A stretch of 64,000 bases of DNA from Desmospora activa DSM 45169 (GCF_003046315.1 NZ_PZZP01000001.1:620001-684000), one strand, 5' to 3'. Shown: positions 15,801 through 24,161, counted from the first letter of the stretch. Translations and numbers: made by a program. Notes: generated by a model from the sequence alone, not told the origin.

Positions 15801-18222
15801 GGGATTGAATGGCAGCGTCGCCGATGTGGTTTCCTTCTACGGTTTCGTCGCCCAAATGACGGGGCTGAATAACATCATCTGCGATATGGCTGCCTTCTAC
15901 GATTCCTTCACCCAGATGGCGTGATTGAATGGCGTCATCATCGACATGATATCCTTTTACAGCGCTGTTGCCTAAGTGCCGGGATTGGACGGAGACATCA
16001 TCGATGTGATCCGCTTTTACCGCTCCTTCTGCGAGGTGTCGGGGTTGAATCGATTCATCACCGATGTGGTTTCCTTCCACCACATCATCGTCCAAATGGT
16101 GGGGTTGAATGGCAGCGTCTCCAATATGAATGCCTTCTACGACCCCGTCACCTAAATGACGAGATTGAACGGCGGTATCATCGATGTGATACCCTTTGAT
16201 GATTTCCGCGTTGAGGTGCCGCGATCGAATCGAACCGTCGCTGATATGTTCTTCTGCTATGGAATTTTCACTGAGATGACGGGAGCGAATCGCGGAATGA
16301 CTGAGGTGATTTCCTTCCACGATGCTGTCGTCGAGGTGTCGGGATTGGATGGAAGCGTGGTCGATGTGCTCTCCTCTGATAATGCTTTCGTTGAGATGCC
16401 GGGATTGAATGGCGTCATCATCGATGTGATAGCTTTCAATCACACCATTGCCGATGTGCCGGGATTGTACGGTATCCTCGCCGATATGACTACCTTCTAC
16501 GACTCCTTTTCCCAGGTGGCGGGATTGAACGGCAGAGTCAGATAGATGGATATCGGTTACAGAACCGGTGGATAAACTTTCCCCATCGACACTGGATGGG
16601 GCCAAGTGCTCCCGGTTGATGTGCCCTGGACTCAGGTGGCGTGATTCTACGGATCGATCTTCCAGGTGATGACCGAAAACACTTCGTGGAGACAATTTAT
16701 CGGAAGTAACTGCCCCGTTGGATATTTTTTCGCTGGTGATGGCGAAATTGGTCAGTTTATCGGTTGAGATTGATTCCGGGCATAATTTGGATGTTGTAAT
16801 GGAACGATCCTTCAAATGATTGGCGCGAACCGTTTCTTCCGCCAAATGAATCCCCCGAACCGCCCCTTCTTGCAGGTGGCGAGCCGAGATGGTTCGATCG
16901 GAGATATGACGTTCCCGTACCGATTGGTTGGCTAAATGCTCTTCCTCAACCCCCATGGGAGCGATTTGTTCCGAACGAACAGAGGCGGGAGCCAACTTGG
17001 AAGTAGTAACGGATCCTTCTTGTAAGTGCTCTTCATGGATGGTTCCAGGGGCGAGATGATGACTGTGAACCGTATTTTCTTGTAAGTGTGTACTTGCGAC
17101 TGAATTGGCTGCCAGTTGATCTTCTCCCACACTGGAGGAGGAGAGGTGTCTTCTTTTAATTACCTGATCCTTTAAATGGGAGGAGTCGATCGTCTCCGCT
17201 TGGAGCTGCTTAGCCCCGACTGCCCCTTCAGCGATGGTTGAAGACTTAATGGAATCATTGGCTAAATGGGAACTTTGAATCGATTGTGGCTGAATATGCT
17301 GGTGTTGAACGCTGCCGGGTGCAAGCTCTTTGGATGTGACGGATTTAGGTGCCAACTTTTCATTGGTGACGGAGCGGGCCGCTAAGTTTTCGGTGGAGAC
17401 GGCCTGATAAGCCAACTTGGCTTGATTAACTGCCTGATTGGCCAAATGGACCGTTGTGATCGCTCCACTTTCGATATTGTCCGAGCGAATCGCTCCCTCT
17501 GTCAAATGTTCGCCATGGACATGGCCATGTGCGATATGATGGGAGTGGATGGCGGAGGAGCGGATTTTTGTTCCATCGATGCTGTCATCACGCAATCGGT
17601 TGCCCGCCACGATGTTTTCCTGGATATGCTCTGACTGGATCGCTTCCCGTTTGATTTGATCGGATCCAATGATGTTTGCTTCCAGATGTTGCTCCTTGAT
17701 GGAGCGGGGGGCAATCTTAGAGGATTGGACTGCTTGGGAAGCCAATTTGGAACTGGTGATGGATAAATCTTTTAGATGATCGGTTTCAATCGATTGCACT
17801 CGAATCTTACTGCCGTCGATTGAACGTTTCCCCAGTTTTTCATGGGTGACGGAACCGTCGACCAAATCGTGGGTGTACACAAATGCATTTTCATCATTGG
17901 AAGCGTGTCGGATTTCCTTTTTCCGTTGCAGGCCGGTACGCAACGGCTGCTTTGATTCTTGTGAGGTTTCCTGGCTCGATTGCTCCGGTTGCTGCTGTTC
18001 AGTGGCCGTTCGGTTTACCGGCGGTTTGCTTGCTTCCGGTTTACTTGCCGGAGTCTCTTTATCCCGTATCTGAGCAGCGTTATCATTTTTAGGTTGCGGT
18101 TGTAATAACGACTGCTCCTCATTTTTCTTCCATTCCCGCTGTATAATTTCCTCAAGCACCCATTCGTCATCGAGGGTGTTCGGACGGGATGGACGACGGG
18201 AAGGTCTCTTTTTGCGGCTCAT
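12850..18222 (-). CDS. Giant decapeptide-repeat protein (about 1790 aa), probable surface or spore fibre
   Basis: The chain has four parts. Residues 1-117 are basic and Gln/Pro-rich (opening MSRKKRPSRRPSRP). Residues about 118-1445 are a continuous array of decapeptides with consensus (A/S)(I/V)xSxHLxxG alternating with (I/V)xxxHIxDD(A). A compact domain follows (about 1446-1530) that ends FWIAVG and resembles the WIAG-tail domain known after such repeats in Bacillales. The acidic tail (about 1636-1790) has about eleven 13-residue units, seven with core QDDDPS. No signal peptide, transmembrane segment or catalytic motif is seen. Similar decapeptide strings in phage fibres suggest a beta-solenoid rod; that is inference. 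The start at 18222 has AAAGGG upstream; a longer frame to 18348 would begin inside a terminator. Confidence 0.85.
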   Translation of the reverse strand: MSRKKRPSRRPSRPNTLDDEWVLEEIIQREWKKNEEQSLLQPQPKNDNAAQIRDKETPASKPEASKPPVNRTATEQQQPEQSSQETSQESKQPLRTGLQRKKEIRHASNDENAFVYTHDLVDGSVTHEKLGKRSIDGSKIRVQSIETDHLKDLSITSSKLASQAVQSSKIAPRSIKEQHLEANIIGSDQIKREAIQSEHIQENIVAGNRLRDDSIDGTKIRSSAIHSHHIAHGHVHGEHLTEGAIRSDNIESGAITTVHLANQAVNQAKLAYQAVSTENLAARSVTNEKLAPKSVTSKELAPGSVQHQHIQPQSIQSSHLANDSIKSSTIAEGAVGAKQLQAETIDSSHLKDQVIKRRHLSSSSVGEDQLAANSVASTHLQENTVHSHHLAPGTIHEEHLQEGSVTTSKLAPASVRSEQIAPMGVEEEHLANQSVRERHISDRTISARHLQEGAVRGIHLAEETVRANHLKDRSITTSKLCPESISTDKLTNFAITSEKISNGAVTSDKLSPRSVFGHHLEDRSVESRHLSPGHINREHLAPSSVDGESLSTGSVTDIHLSDSAVQSRHLGKGVVEGSHIGEDTVQSRHIGNGVIESYHIDDDAIQSRHLNESIIRGEHIDHASIQSRHLDDSIVEGNHLSHSAIRSRHLSENSIAEEHISDGSIRSRHLNAEIIKGYHIDDTAVQSRHLGDGVVEGIHIGDAAIQPHHLDDDVVEGNHIGDESIQPRHLAEGAVKADHIDDVSVQSRHLGNSAVKGYHVDDDAIQSRHLGEGIVEGSHIADDVIQPRHLGDETVEGNHIGDAAIQSRHLADGAVKGDHINDMSIKSRHLSDNVVKGNHLNDTAVHSRHLGEGIVKGNHISDEAIKPRHLSEGTVEGSHIGDAAIQSRHLNEGIVGAEYIGDTAVQSHHLSEGAVEDSHIGDAVIQSRHLSRGIVRAEYIGDNAVHSQHLSKSAVESNHIGNDVIQSRHLSKASVDGDHIGDASIQSRHLDESIVEGDHLSDASIQSRHLSEGVVREQHIDDHSIQSRHLEEDVVEGSHISDDAIQSRHLRDGVVEGSHISDDAVHSRHLSEGTVGGKHIDNAAIQSHHLDKGAVEGKHIGKAAVQSRHLGKGAVEGKHLDNSTIQSRHLSDGMIKENHIDNAAVHSHHLSTGAVGEDHIDNAAVRSHHLSAGAIGEDHIDNTAVHSRHLGEGAVEAAHIGNTAVQSRHLSEGSVASNHISDDTIQSRHLSEGIVDSSHIGEDVIQSRHLSEDIIESNHIGDDAIQSRHLSESSVESGHIHDATIQSRHLNEGIIESSHIGIDTIHSRHLSESSVESNHINDATIQSRHLNESIIESNHIGIDTIQSRHLSESSVESNHINDATIQSRHLNESIIESNHINIDTIQSRHLSESSVDSNHINDDAIQSRHLDKGTIEAEHIQPYSITSEHLADGTVEMEKLAFDWKKFLPQSGSLSFSIAPGAEQLELKVPLNSPFISPGYTAVALTDQPGCAVNLVNQEENAFTLRLTLSTLCSKNLQGNLFWIAVGSEQPLYQGTTPVEEAEENTLAAAAYPIPSIQEIKDAEESPALIASLEENDEPAITEEEQLNFAEAFQPYHAAEEAEYKPETEESIDQVEPEQNDQHTIDDQSEQDDDLLTDDVKAEQDDDPSADDAKAEQDDDPSADDAESEQDDDPSADDAKTEQDDDPSADDAKTEQDDDPSADNAKTEQDDDPSADNAKTEQDDDPSTVDAKSKQDDDQYSDDAKAAQSNDPYSDNAKSAQTENQYTADAKSEQNDDHYIDGPNDNLEQP
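12880..13315 (-). repeat. 39-bp tandem repeats coding an acidic tail
   Basis: About eleven units of 39 bp (13 codons) lie in frame in the 3' end of the giant gene. Seven consecutive units between about 13030 and 13300 are nearly identical; the distal ones are degenerate. They code alternating Lys/Glu and poly-Asp segments. Confidence 0.9.
13890..17870 (-). repeat. About 66 tandem 60-bp repeats without indels
   Basis: From about 13890 to 17870 the sequence keeps an exact 60-bp period: equivalent codons recur at the same offset in every unit. Each unit codes two decapeptides, one with HL and one usually with HI. Units near the protein C-terminus (14040-14400) are near-identical as 120-bp pairs. 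Units near the N-terminus (16600-17870) are strongly diverged, with HL/HI replaced by KL, KI or NL. Confidence 0.95.
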
Positions 18223-18314
18223 CTCATTCATCCCTTTCCATTCCAACTGTTTCTCTACATAGGTATATTCATCAGGGATGAATGCGGAAACGGGTAGAGT
18301 AAAATCTGGGCGCT

Positions 18315-18346
18315 TAAAAAGCCGATTTCCCCGTTGGAATCGGCTC
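18315..18346 (-). terminator. Terminator separating the YheC/D-GNAT operon from the giant gene
   Basis: On the minus strand AGCCGATT (18345-18338) pairs with AATCGGCT (18327-18320), followed by TTTTT. It lies between the GNAT stop and the giant gene, so the giant gene should have its own promoter in 18223-18314. Confidence 0.8.
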
Positions 18347-18370
18347 AAAGATCGATACTTCAGCCGGTCA

Positions 18371-18868
18371 TCAGTGCGAAGATCGGCTAATCATCATTTT
18401 ATTGGAATATCGATCATATTCCTCCTGGGACCAGTTTCCTCCCCCTAGAATAAATGTCGGTTTACCGGTAGGGCCAGTAATTAAGCGAAAGGCGATTAGC
18501 CCTTTGCTAAAACAGAGTTTTAGACTGGGTATATTGTCACAGGCAACTCGTGTATACACCCGGTCTAAGCGATCAAGGGCGAGGGTTAATAATTGTTCAC
18601 CCACACTTTTTTTACGATGGTCGGGGTGAACAATAACAATCGCCTCTTTTAGACCAAATTGTCCAAAGAGGATAAATCCAGCCAACCGCTCTTCATCCAG
18701 CGCGACGGCCATCCAGGTGCCTTCCGGGAATGATTGATCCGTCGGCAACCGCTGTAACCATCGCAGCGCTTTGTGTGTGATACGTTTATCCCCATAACGG
18801 AATGAAAAGTGGACCAGCCGTTCACGATGTTGGGCGAGCAGCTGTGGTGTAAGAGTGAGGATCCGCAT
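18371..18868 (-). CDS. GNAT-family N-acetyltransferase
   Basis: A 165-aa Gcn5-related acetyltransferase, which would move an acetyl group from acetyl-CoA to an unidentified amine. The acetyl-CoA pyrophosphate-binding motif shows as VHPDHRKKSVGEQLLTLAL near residues 80-100, where the usual Q/RxxGxG/A appears as KKSVGE. It is the last gene of the YheC/D operon: its ATG at 18868 comes 3 bases after the stop of the preceding ATP-grasp gene, with GGGAGGG as ribosome site overlapping that stop. The coupling suggests expression in the same cell compartment as the ATP-grasp proteins. A terminator follows. Confidence 0.85.
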   Translation of the reverse strand: MRILTLTPQLLAQHRERLVHFSFRYGDKRITHKALRWLQRLPTDQSFPEGTWMAVALDEERLAGFILFGQFGLKEAIVIVHPDHRKKSVGEQLLTLALDRLDRVYTRVACDNIPSLKLCFSKGLIAFRLITGPTGKPTFILGGGNWSQEEYDRYSNKMMISRSSH

Positions 18869-18871
18869 CGT

Positions 18872-20194
18872 TTACCCTCCCATCTGCTTCGGCTGATTGT
18901 GGCCGCTGAGATGTAAGGCGTAATAAATCAAATTTTCCAAGGAACGGCGCCGGATCTCCGGTTCGTCAAACTTCATTGGCTTAGCGTTAGCTTCAAAAAA
19001 CCAAAGCTGCCCCTTCTCATCCAATCCCAAATCCATCGACATCTCACCTAAGTTTTTTCCTTCTTCCGATTCGATATGGCGTGCAATCACGATTCCTGTC
19101 CGTTCAACCTTCTCTTTTAGTTCAGTGGCTCGTTCTTTAAACACCTCGTTTAGTACCACATCAACATCGGCGATAGAGCCCCCCATGGGGACATGGGTAC
19201 TGATAGCGCGCCCCCCTGCCACTCGGATTCCAATACCGGTGCATCCCCACTCGCCTTTAACATTTTTTTGCGCCAACAGGCGGAGATCAAAAGGCCTCCC
19301 CTGATAGCGGGCCAAAGTGATTCCTTGTTGAATGACGTATTTTTGTGAGTATGTTAGGCGATTGGTCCGTTTTAATACATCATTCCAATTTTCACAGACG
19401 TAGGTGACGGGGGGATTTTTACGTTGGTGTGTAACAACAAATTTTGCTCCTCGCCGTTGAATACGGATCATGTCTTTGCCCGCTTTTCCGTTGATCGGCT
19501 TTAATATCAGCGTGTCATAACGGGTTGTCAGCTGATAAAATTCGGTTGGGCTTTCCAAAGTTTGGGTGGCGGGCAGCATGTTTTTAAGATTATCGGATTG
19601 CTGTAAATAGGTGTACAGTGTCCATTTATTGAAAAATCCAGGATTAAACAAATGGATATCGGGGTGCTCGTTAAAAAAGTGGATGGCTTTTTGTTCTGCC
19701 GGTAGCTGTTCCTTGGTTCTGCTGGGAATTCGATTGTAGACGATATCCGGGAGAGGGAGAGTGGCACGTACCCATTGGGTTGAACCGGAGCGGCTGTCCA
19801 ACAAAAAACCGTTTACTTGCGACTGATTTCCTTGGATACCTTCTGGTGTTAGAACATATACGGTTACCCCTAACCGGCGTCCGGTTTGGATAATATCCCG
19901 GAAATTGTAGCTGTTGCCACGAAAACCTTTGCCACCGGCGGAAGTGAGAATGGCGATAAAGGGGCCAGCTCGAAAAAAACCGGAGGCTGATTGAAGTAAG
20001 CGTGTAGGAAGATGGTATGGAGATCCTTTTTCCGGTAGGGAGGTTTGTATCGGTAGAACGCGCAGGGGCTGATTTTTCCAGAAAACAGGCAATTTGGACG
20101 GCGTTTTTCCTTTCCACCATCGGGGATGAGGGATAAACGCACCTCCTCTTCCATCTGATCGGATTGCCAGCCAACCCGCTTTCCCTTCAGACAT
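18872..20194 (-). CDS. YheC/YheD-type ATP-grasp protein, paralogue 4
   Basis: A 440-aa protein of the YheC/YheD family (endospore coat-associated ATP-grasp proteins in Bacillus). ATP-grasp enzymes use ATP to form an acyl-phosphate and ligate it to an amine or thiol; the substrate here is unknown. The core begins about residue 85 (FIAILTSAGGKGFRGN) and contains LILKPINGKAGKDMIRI, the FDLRLLAQK strand and near the end LGEMSMDLGLDEKGQLWFFEANAKP with the metal-binding Glu/Asn. The N-terminal portion is shorter and more divergent than in the two longest paralogues. RBS AAAGGAG precedes the start; the gap to the upstream paralogue is 16 bp. Confidence 0.87.
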   Translation of the reverse strand: MSEGKAGWLAIRSDGRGGAFIPHPRWWKGKTPSKLPVFWKNQPLRVLPIQTSLPEKGSPYHLPTRLLQSASGFFRAGPFIAILTSAGGKGFRGNSYNFRDIIQTGRRLGVTVYVLTPEGIQGNQSQVNGFLLDSRSGSTQWVRATLPLPDIVYNRIPSRTKEQLPAEQKAIHFFNEHPDIHLFNPGFFNKWTLYTYLQQSDNLKNMLPATQTLESPTEFYQLTTRYDTLILKPINGKAGKDMIRIQRRGAKFVVTHQRKNPPVTYVCENWNDVLKRTNRLTYSQKYVIQQGITLARYQGRPFDLRLLAQKNVKGEWGCTGIGIRVAGGRAISTHVPMGGSIADVDVVLNEVFKERATELKEKVERTGIVIARHIESEEGKNLGEMSMDLGLDEKGQLWFFEANAKPMKFDEPEIRRRSLENLIYYALHLSGHNQPKQMGG

Positions 20195-20210
20195 GAAGAC
20201 TCTCCTTTCG

Positions 20211-21593
20211 CTAAACGAATTGTGCCAGTTTCATGCTGTATTCCGTGATATAACGGGCGGATTGTCGGCCCGCGCTGCGAAGGGAAGGATGTAGAAAGAT
20301 GGAGCGCCCTGGCTTGGAATTTACTTCAAACAACCAAACCTTGCGGTAACGGTCCACCCCGATATCAAGTCCCAATTCACCTAGATGCCCGTTTACCTCA
20401 CCTTCCAAGGCGCGGGCGATTTGGATGGAGACATTTTGGATGTGTTCCATCATTCCTTTCTCTTTGCCAGGGAACGAGTCGCTCAACAATTCTTCCGCCG
20501 TCAAGAGAGAGCCACCTGTGCGGCCATGAGTGGTTACGCTCCCTAAACCCGCCACTTTGGCGCCCATTCCTACAACCTGCCATTTCCCCTGTTTGTCCTT
20601 ATGCATATGCACGCGGAAATCGACGGAGCGCCCATTGTACTTAACCAAACGGATTCCCTGTTGAACGAGATAGCGGGGTAAGCGGTTCAATTGTGGGCCG
20701 AAGGCATGCCGTAGCAGTGCCTCAAGCGAGAAGAAGCGACGCAGAATATTATTGTCCCCTTCGCGAAAGCGGCAAAAATAGCCTTTGTTGGGGTGGCGGG
20801 TGATGCGGAAGATGCCCAGTCCTAAGCTTCCGCCGTTGGGTTTGAGATAAACCATCTGATGCCGTTCCAGCATTTCGCGAATGACGGAAACGGAAGGGGA
20901 ATGATACGTTTCTGGAATATGTTCAGCTGCTAATTCATGGTTATGCAGCTTTTCATGGACGGTCCATTTGTTGAAGAAGCCTTGGTTAAAAATCTGGCAT
21001 CGGATATGGCTACGAAGCCGTTCCCTGCATTCCAGTACCCTTGGGAGAGATTCCGATTTGCGATTGGGGATGCGCTCATACACCACATCAGGAAGGGGAA
21101 CAGTGCGGCGAATCCATTGGTAGGATCCGTTTGCATTTGGTTGGTAAAACCAGCCGCTTGTTACTTGGTTGTTCCAGTCCACCATCTCCGGGGTAAAGAC
21201 GTAAAAAATAGGCTTATCTTCCTGCGCAGCCGTCAAAAAGTTACGAAACAGCGCGGATCGAAGGCCGAAAGGGGCGGTGGGTGATCCGGTAAATCCGGTG
21301 GTCAGGATGGCGATGACCGGACCGATGCGCAATTCTTTTTGAATGTAAGTAGCCCGAATCGATCCGAAATATGGAAGAGACAGATGAGTGTAGACGGAAC
21401 GGGGAAGGTAGATTTGCGCATGACTTCTTTTTAAGCCGGCAACCCGGGCAATACACGTTTTGTTTCCTACTTTGATTTTGATGGATTGGCCCGAAAGGCA
21501 TCCCCACTGTTTCATCAACGATTTGGACAGGAGAATGGCCTGGGCGGGGGCTTTGGTGGTCAGCGGAGAGATTCGGCAAATGTCGGAATTCAT
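20211..21593 (-). CDS. YheC/YheD-type ATP-grasp protein, paralogue 3
   Basis: A 460-aa paralogue. Residues 1-95 form an extra N-terminal domain with alternating strands (LLSKSLMKQWG, IKIKVGNKTCIARV), followed by the ATP-grasp core from about residue 105 (GPVIAILTTGF). The core carries YLKPNGGSLGLGIFRI (phosphate-binding loop), YLVQQGIRLVKYNGRSVDFR, VHMHKDKQGKW and LGELGLDIGVDRYRKVWLFEVNSKP near residue 410, with the catalytic-site Glu and Asn preserved. Its ATG overlaps the stop of the upstream paralogue as ATGA. Expected to act in the mother cell during sporulation by analogy with B. subtilis YheC/YheD; that is inference. Confidence 0.88.
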   Translation of the reverse strand: MNSDICRISPLTTKAPAQAILLSKSLMKQWGCLSGQSIKIKVGNKTCIARVAGLKRSHAQIYLPRSVYTHLSLPYFGSIRATYIQKELRIGPVIAILTTGFTGSPTAPFGLRSALFRNFLTAAQEDKPIFYVFTPEMVDWNNQVTSGWFYQPNANGSYQWIRRTVPLPDVVYERIPNRKSESLPRVLECRERLRSHIRCQIFNQGFFNKWTVHEKLHNHELAAEHIPETYHSPSVSVIREMLERHQMVYLKPNGGSLGLGIFRITRHPNKGYFCRFREGDNNILRRFFSLEALLRHAFGPQLNRLPRYLVQQGIRLVKYNGRSVDFRVHMHKDKQGKWQVVGMGAKVAGLGSVTTHGRTGGSLLTAEELLSDSFPGKEKGMMEHIQNVSIQIARALEGEVNGHLGELGLDIGVDRYRKVWLFEVNSKPGRSIFLHPSLRSAGRQSARYITEYSMKLAQFV

Positions 21594-22708
21594 ACAGACC
21601 CTCCTGTAGGCCCGAAGAAAAATGATCGGGCGTATTGCACGGGCAGTAAAACGGATTGTCGACGTTGTTCCTTTTCTCCGGTTAACAAAAAGACGGATCG
21701 ACCCGGTTTTGAATTGACTTCAAGTAACCAAACACGATTGCTGCGATCCACTCCAATATCCAGCCCCAGTTCTACCAGTCGACCGTGTTCTCGCTCGATC
21801 TGACGAGGGACCATTGTGGAGAGCGATTCAATGGTGTGGGTAATCCGGGTGGTGGTGTTTTCGGAAAAATGTTGTTGCAGAAAAGAAAGGGTTCGTTCCG
21901 CTTTTCCTCCACCATGCAGGTTGGAGGTGAGCGAGTGGAGTTTTCCGGTTCGTACGGCAGAGCCGGTAGTCTCCCACATGCCGGATCCGTTTTTTTGCAC
22001 GAGAATGCGGATGTCAAAGGGGCGGTCATCCGCTGTGACTAGGGAAAGATAAGGTTGGATGATATAGCGGGTGTTGGCGGTGATCTCCTGTACCCAAGAA
22101 ATGATCTTTGTCCGTGTCGGCAGAGAAAAATGAAGCGGTTGATTGCGAAGGGTTCGACCACGTATGTTGTAACCGTGGTCAAAGGGTACAAGCGCAATCA
22201 CCCCCCGGCCGTGACTGCCGCCATTTGGTTTAATCAGGATGGAACCGTAGTGGTCTAAGGCTTGTTCCAAATCCCGCGAAGAGACCAGTTTGGATGTCGG
22301 TGGAAGATGGGGGCGGATAGAAGGGTTCGGCTCCAATAGCTGATAAGTACTCCATTTTCCCCCGAGAGGTCGGCCGAGTAAATGGACATCGGGATCCTGC
22401 GCTAACCGCTCCACGTAGGGTTTATAGCGGGTGTAATGGCGACTGTTGGTATAATAGCAACGATCGTAGATTAAGGATGGTAATGGGTGAGTACCCGCGG
22501 TCCAAGCGCGCCGTTTGGGCTGCCAGTGCCAAGCCGATACTTTGCGCTGTTTCCAATCTACGTCCATGGGGGAAAAGACGATCACGGGGAGCCCCATACG
22601 TAAGCCTTCATGGCTTAATTGTTGAAAGTATGTGGTTTCAAGGAACGGGGGCATCCCCTTGGATTTACAGGTGATAACGCCCAATGTGTTTCGTTCCGGG
22701 AGCTTCAT
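21590..22708 (-). CDS. YheC/YheD-type ATP-grasp protein, paralogue 2 (core only)
   Basis: A 372-aa paralogue lacking the N-terminal domain: the core starts almost at once (LGVITCKSKG near residue 9). ATP-grasp landmarks are ILIKPNGGSHGRGVIALV, YIIQPYLSLVTADDRPFDIR, ILVQKNGSGMWETTG and LVELGLDIGVDRSNRVWLLEVNSKP. The start at 22708 has AGGAGG eight bases upstream, and its ATG overlaps the upstream stop as ATGA; a longer frame to 22777 would reach into the upstream gene without a ribosome site. The close spacing makes co-translation with both neighbours likely. Confidence 0.88.
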   Translation of the reverse strand: MKLPERNTLGVITCKSKGMPPFLETTYFQQLSHEGLRMGLPVIVFSPMDVDWKQRKVSAWHWQPKRRAWTAGTHPLPSLIYDRCYYTNSRHYTRYKPYVERLAQDPDVHLLGRPLGGKWSTYQLLEPNPSIRPHLPPTSKLVSSRDLEQALDHYGSILIKPNGGSHGRGVIALVPFDHGYNIRGRTLRNQPLHFSLPTRTKIISWVQEITANTRYIIQPYLSLVTADDRPFDIRILVQKNGSGMWETTGSAVRTGKLHSLTSNLHGGGKAERTLSFLQQHFSENTTTRITHTIESLSTMVPRQIEREHGRLVELGLDIGVDRSNRVWLLEVNSKPGRSVFLLTGEKEQRRQSVLLPVQYARSFFFGPTGGSV

Positions 22709-24135
22709 CGTCTTTTCCTCCTGGTTCGCTTGGATAGGGGGCGCTTGGTTATCGGTTTTAATAACAGTGGAGCCCAACCCGTTAGATAAAGGGTGTAGTC
22801 CAGCAGACGGGAGACCGAGGGGCGTGTCGCCCCGGCGGTGGGAACATTAATGGTATCACCGGTTTTGGAGGGTTTAGAATTGAGCTCCAGCAACCACAGT
22901 TTCCCTTTTTGATCCAATACCAGATCAATACCCAACTCCGCAAAATGCCCCATTGCTTCCCGTTCAAACGATTGAGCCACTTCTAAGGCGCGCTCCCGGA
23001 TTTGCTTTAGATCAGGCTTGTTGGCGAGCGGGATATCGGCCAGTACTTCCCCTGCTTTGCGCAAAGTTCCCCCCCGCGCCAAGTTGGAGACGATATGGTG
23101 ATCATTGGCTACCCGTGCGACGGTGGAGGTGACCGACCATGTGCCCTGACCGTTTTTTTGTACTAAAACCCGAAAATCGACGGGTCTTCCATCGTGGGTA
23201 ACGAGATTTAACCCGCGCTGGATCATATAACGGGAGCCCACTACCTTCCGTTGAAGTTGGCGAATCGCCTCTTTAGGATATCGAAACACACGGGTGACGG
23301 TTCCAGTCGCTTCCGCCTGTTGGCATACCCATTTTCCATTGATCAAGCTAAGGCGAATAATTCCTTGCCCCAGGCTACCGTTTACCGGTTTTAGATAGAG
23401 AAACCGATATTGTTCCAGCATCGGTTTCAACCGGGTGGATTGGAAGGGAACCGATTCTGGCAACAGCGAGCGGGCGACGGGGTCTTTGGACAACATATCG
23501 AAAACTTGTTGTTTGTCGAGAAAGGTTTCGTTAAAAAAGTGGACCCGTTGCGATTGACGAAGCGACCTTAACACTTGCTGGACTTGGGGTTGGCGTTCAA
23601 TGCGCCGGGAGGTGATGCGATTGTAGATAACATCGGGCAATGGGGAGGTGACCAACTCCCATGATTGATTGCGGAAGACCCAACCTCTCACCCGCTGTTC
23701 GGTTAGTTGCACCTGTTCGGCCGGAAAAACGGTAAAAGCCATCCCTTTTTGCATCGCGGCCAAAGCACATTCCTGTAAAAATTCACCCATCAGTCCAAAC
23801 AGCTGATTTTCGCTTCCTTCGACATTGCGATTCATCAAGACACCCAGGAGAGGACCCAATTGGAGTCGCCGCGATGAAGGATCGTAATAAGCATTCAGGG
23901 TTTGTTGCTGCGATAGTTTTAGTTGCCCAGCCAGACGGGAACTGATTCGAACCAAGGGCGTCTGGTTGGGAGTGGAGCGTATAAATGCGGTGTCGGTGGC
24001 GGAACCGAAGGTGATCCACACCGGGTGTTGGGGCAGGCGTAAACGATTGGCGGTACCTTGGCTAAGAATGAGATTGGATCCTGGCGGAAAAACGCGTTCG
24101 GATACGATTTGGACCACGATGCGAGCAAACCCCAT
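22705..24135 (-). CDS. YheC/YheD-type ATP-grasp protein, paralogue 1 (first gene of operon)
   Basis: A 476-aa paralogue, the longest. Residues 1-105 are the extra N-terminal domain, the core follows (LGPLLGVLMNRNVEG) and the C-terminus is a basic tail (KPITKRPLSKRTRRKRR). Core motifs are YLKPVNGSLGQGIIRLS, YMIQRGLNLVTHDGRPVDFR, VLVQKNGQGTW and FAELGIDLVLDQKGKLWLLELNSKP, in which the usual Glu of EVNSKP is kept as ELNSKP. GGAAGGGGAT lies before the ATG. A sporulation-type -10 element lies about 26 bp upstream. It leads a five-gene operon ending with the GNAT gene. Confidence 0.88.
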   Translation of the reverse strand: MGFARIVVQIVSERVFPPGSNLILSQGTANRLRLPQHPVWITFGSATDTAFIRSTPNQTPLVRISSRLAGQLKLSQQQTLNAYYDPSSRRLQLGPLLGVLMNRNVEGSENQLFGLMGEFLQECALAAMQKGMAFTVFPAEQVQLTEQRVRGWVFRNQSWELVTSPLPDVIYNRITSRRIERQPQVQQVLRSLRQSQRVHFFNETFLDKQQVFDMLSKDPVARSLLPESVPFQSTRLKPMLEQYRFLYLKPVNGSLGQGIIRLSLINGKWVCQQAEATGTVTRVFRYPKEAIRQLQRKVVGSRYMIQRGLNLVTHDGRPVDFRVLVQKNGQGTWSVTSTVARVANDHHIVSNLARGGTLRKAGEVLADIPLANKPDLKQIRERALEVAQSFEREAMGHFAELGIDLVLDQKGKLWLLELNSKPSKTGDTINVPTAGATRPSVSRLLDYTLYLTGWAPLLLKPITKRPLSKRTRRKRR

Positions 24136-24161
24136 GTCGATCCCCTTCCGCGTGGAGTGAC

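Noticed and set aside
14574-16545. Several plus-strand frames (about 60-156 codons) opposite the 60-bp repeats
   Set aside because: Same repeat artefact; each reads as a repeated 20-mer with no ribosome site.
13890-17870. Regular 60-bp repeats considered as a CRISPR array
   Set aside because: There are no unique spacers between identical repeats; the whole period is similar and codes one uninterrupted frame. No cas genes nearby.
18223-18348. 42-residue N-terminal extension of the giant repeat protein
   Set aside because: Its first codons lie within the terminator of the upstream operon, and a good ribosome site precedes 18222 instead.
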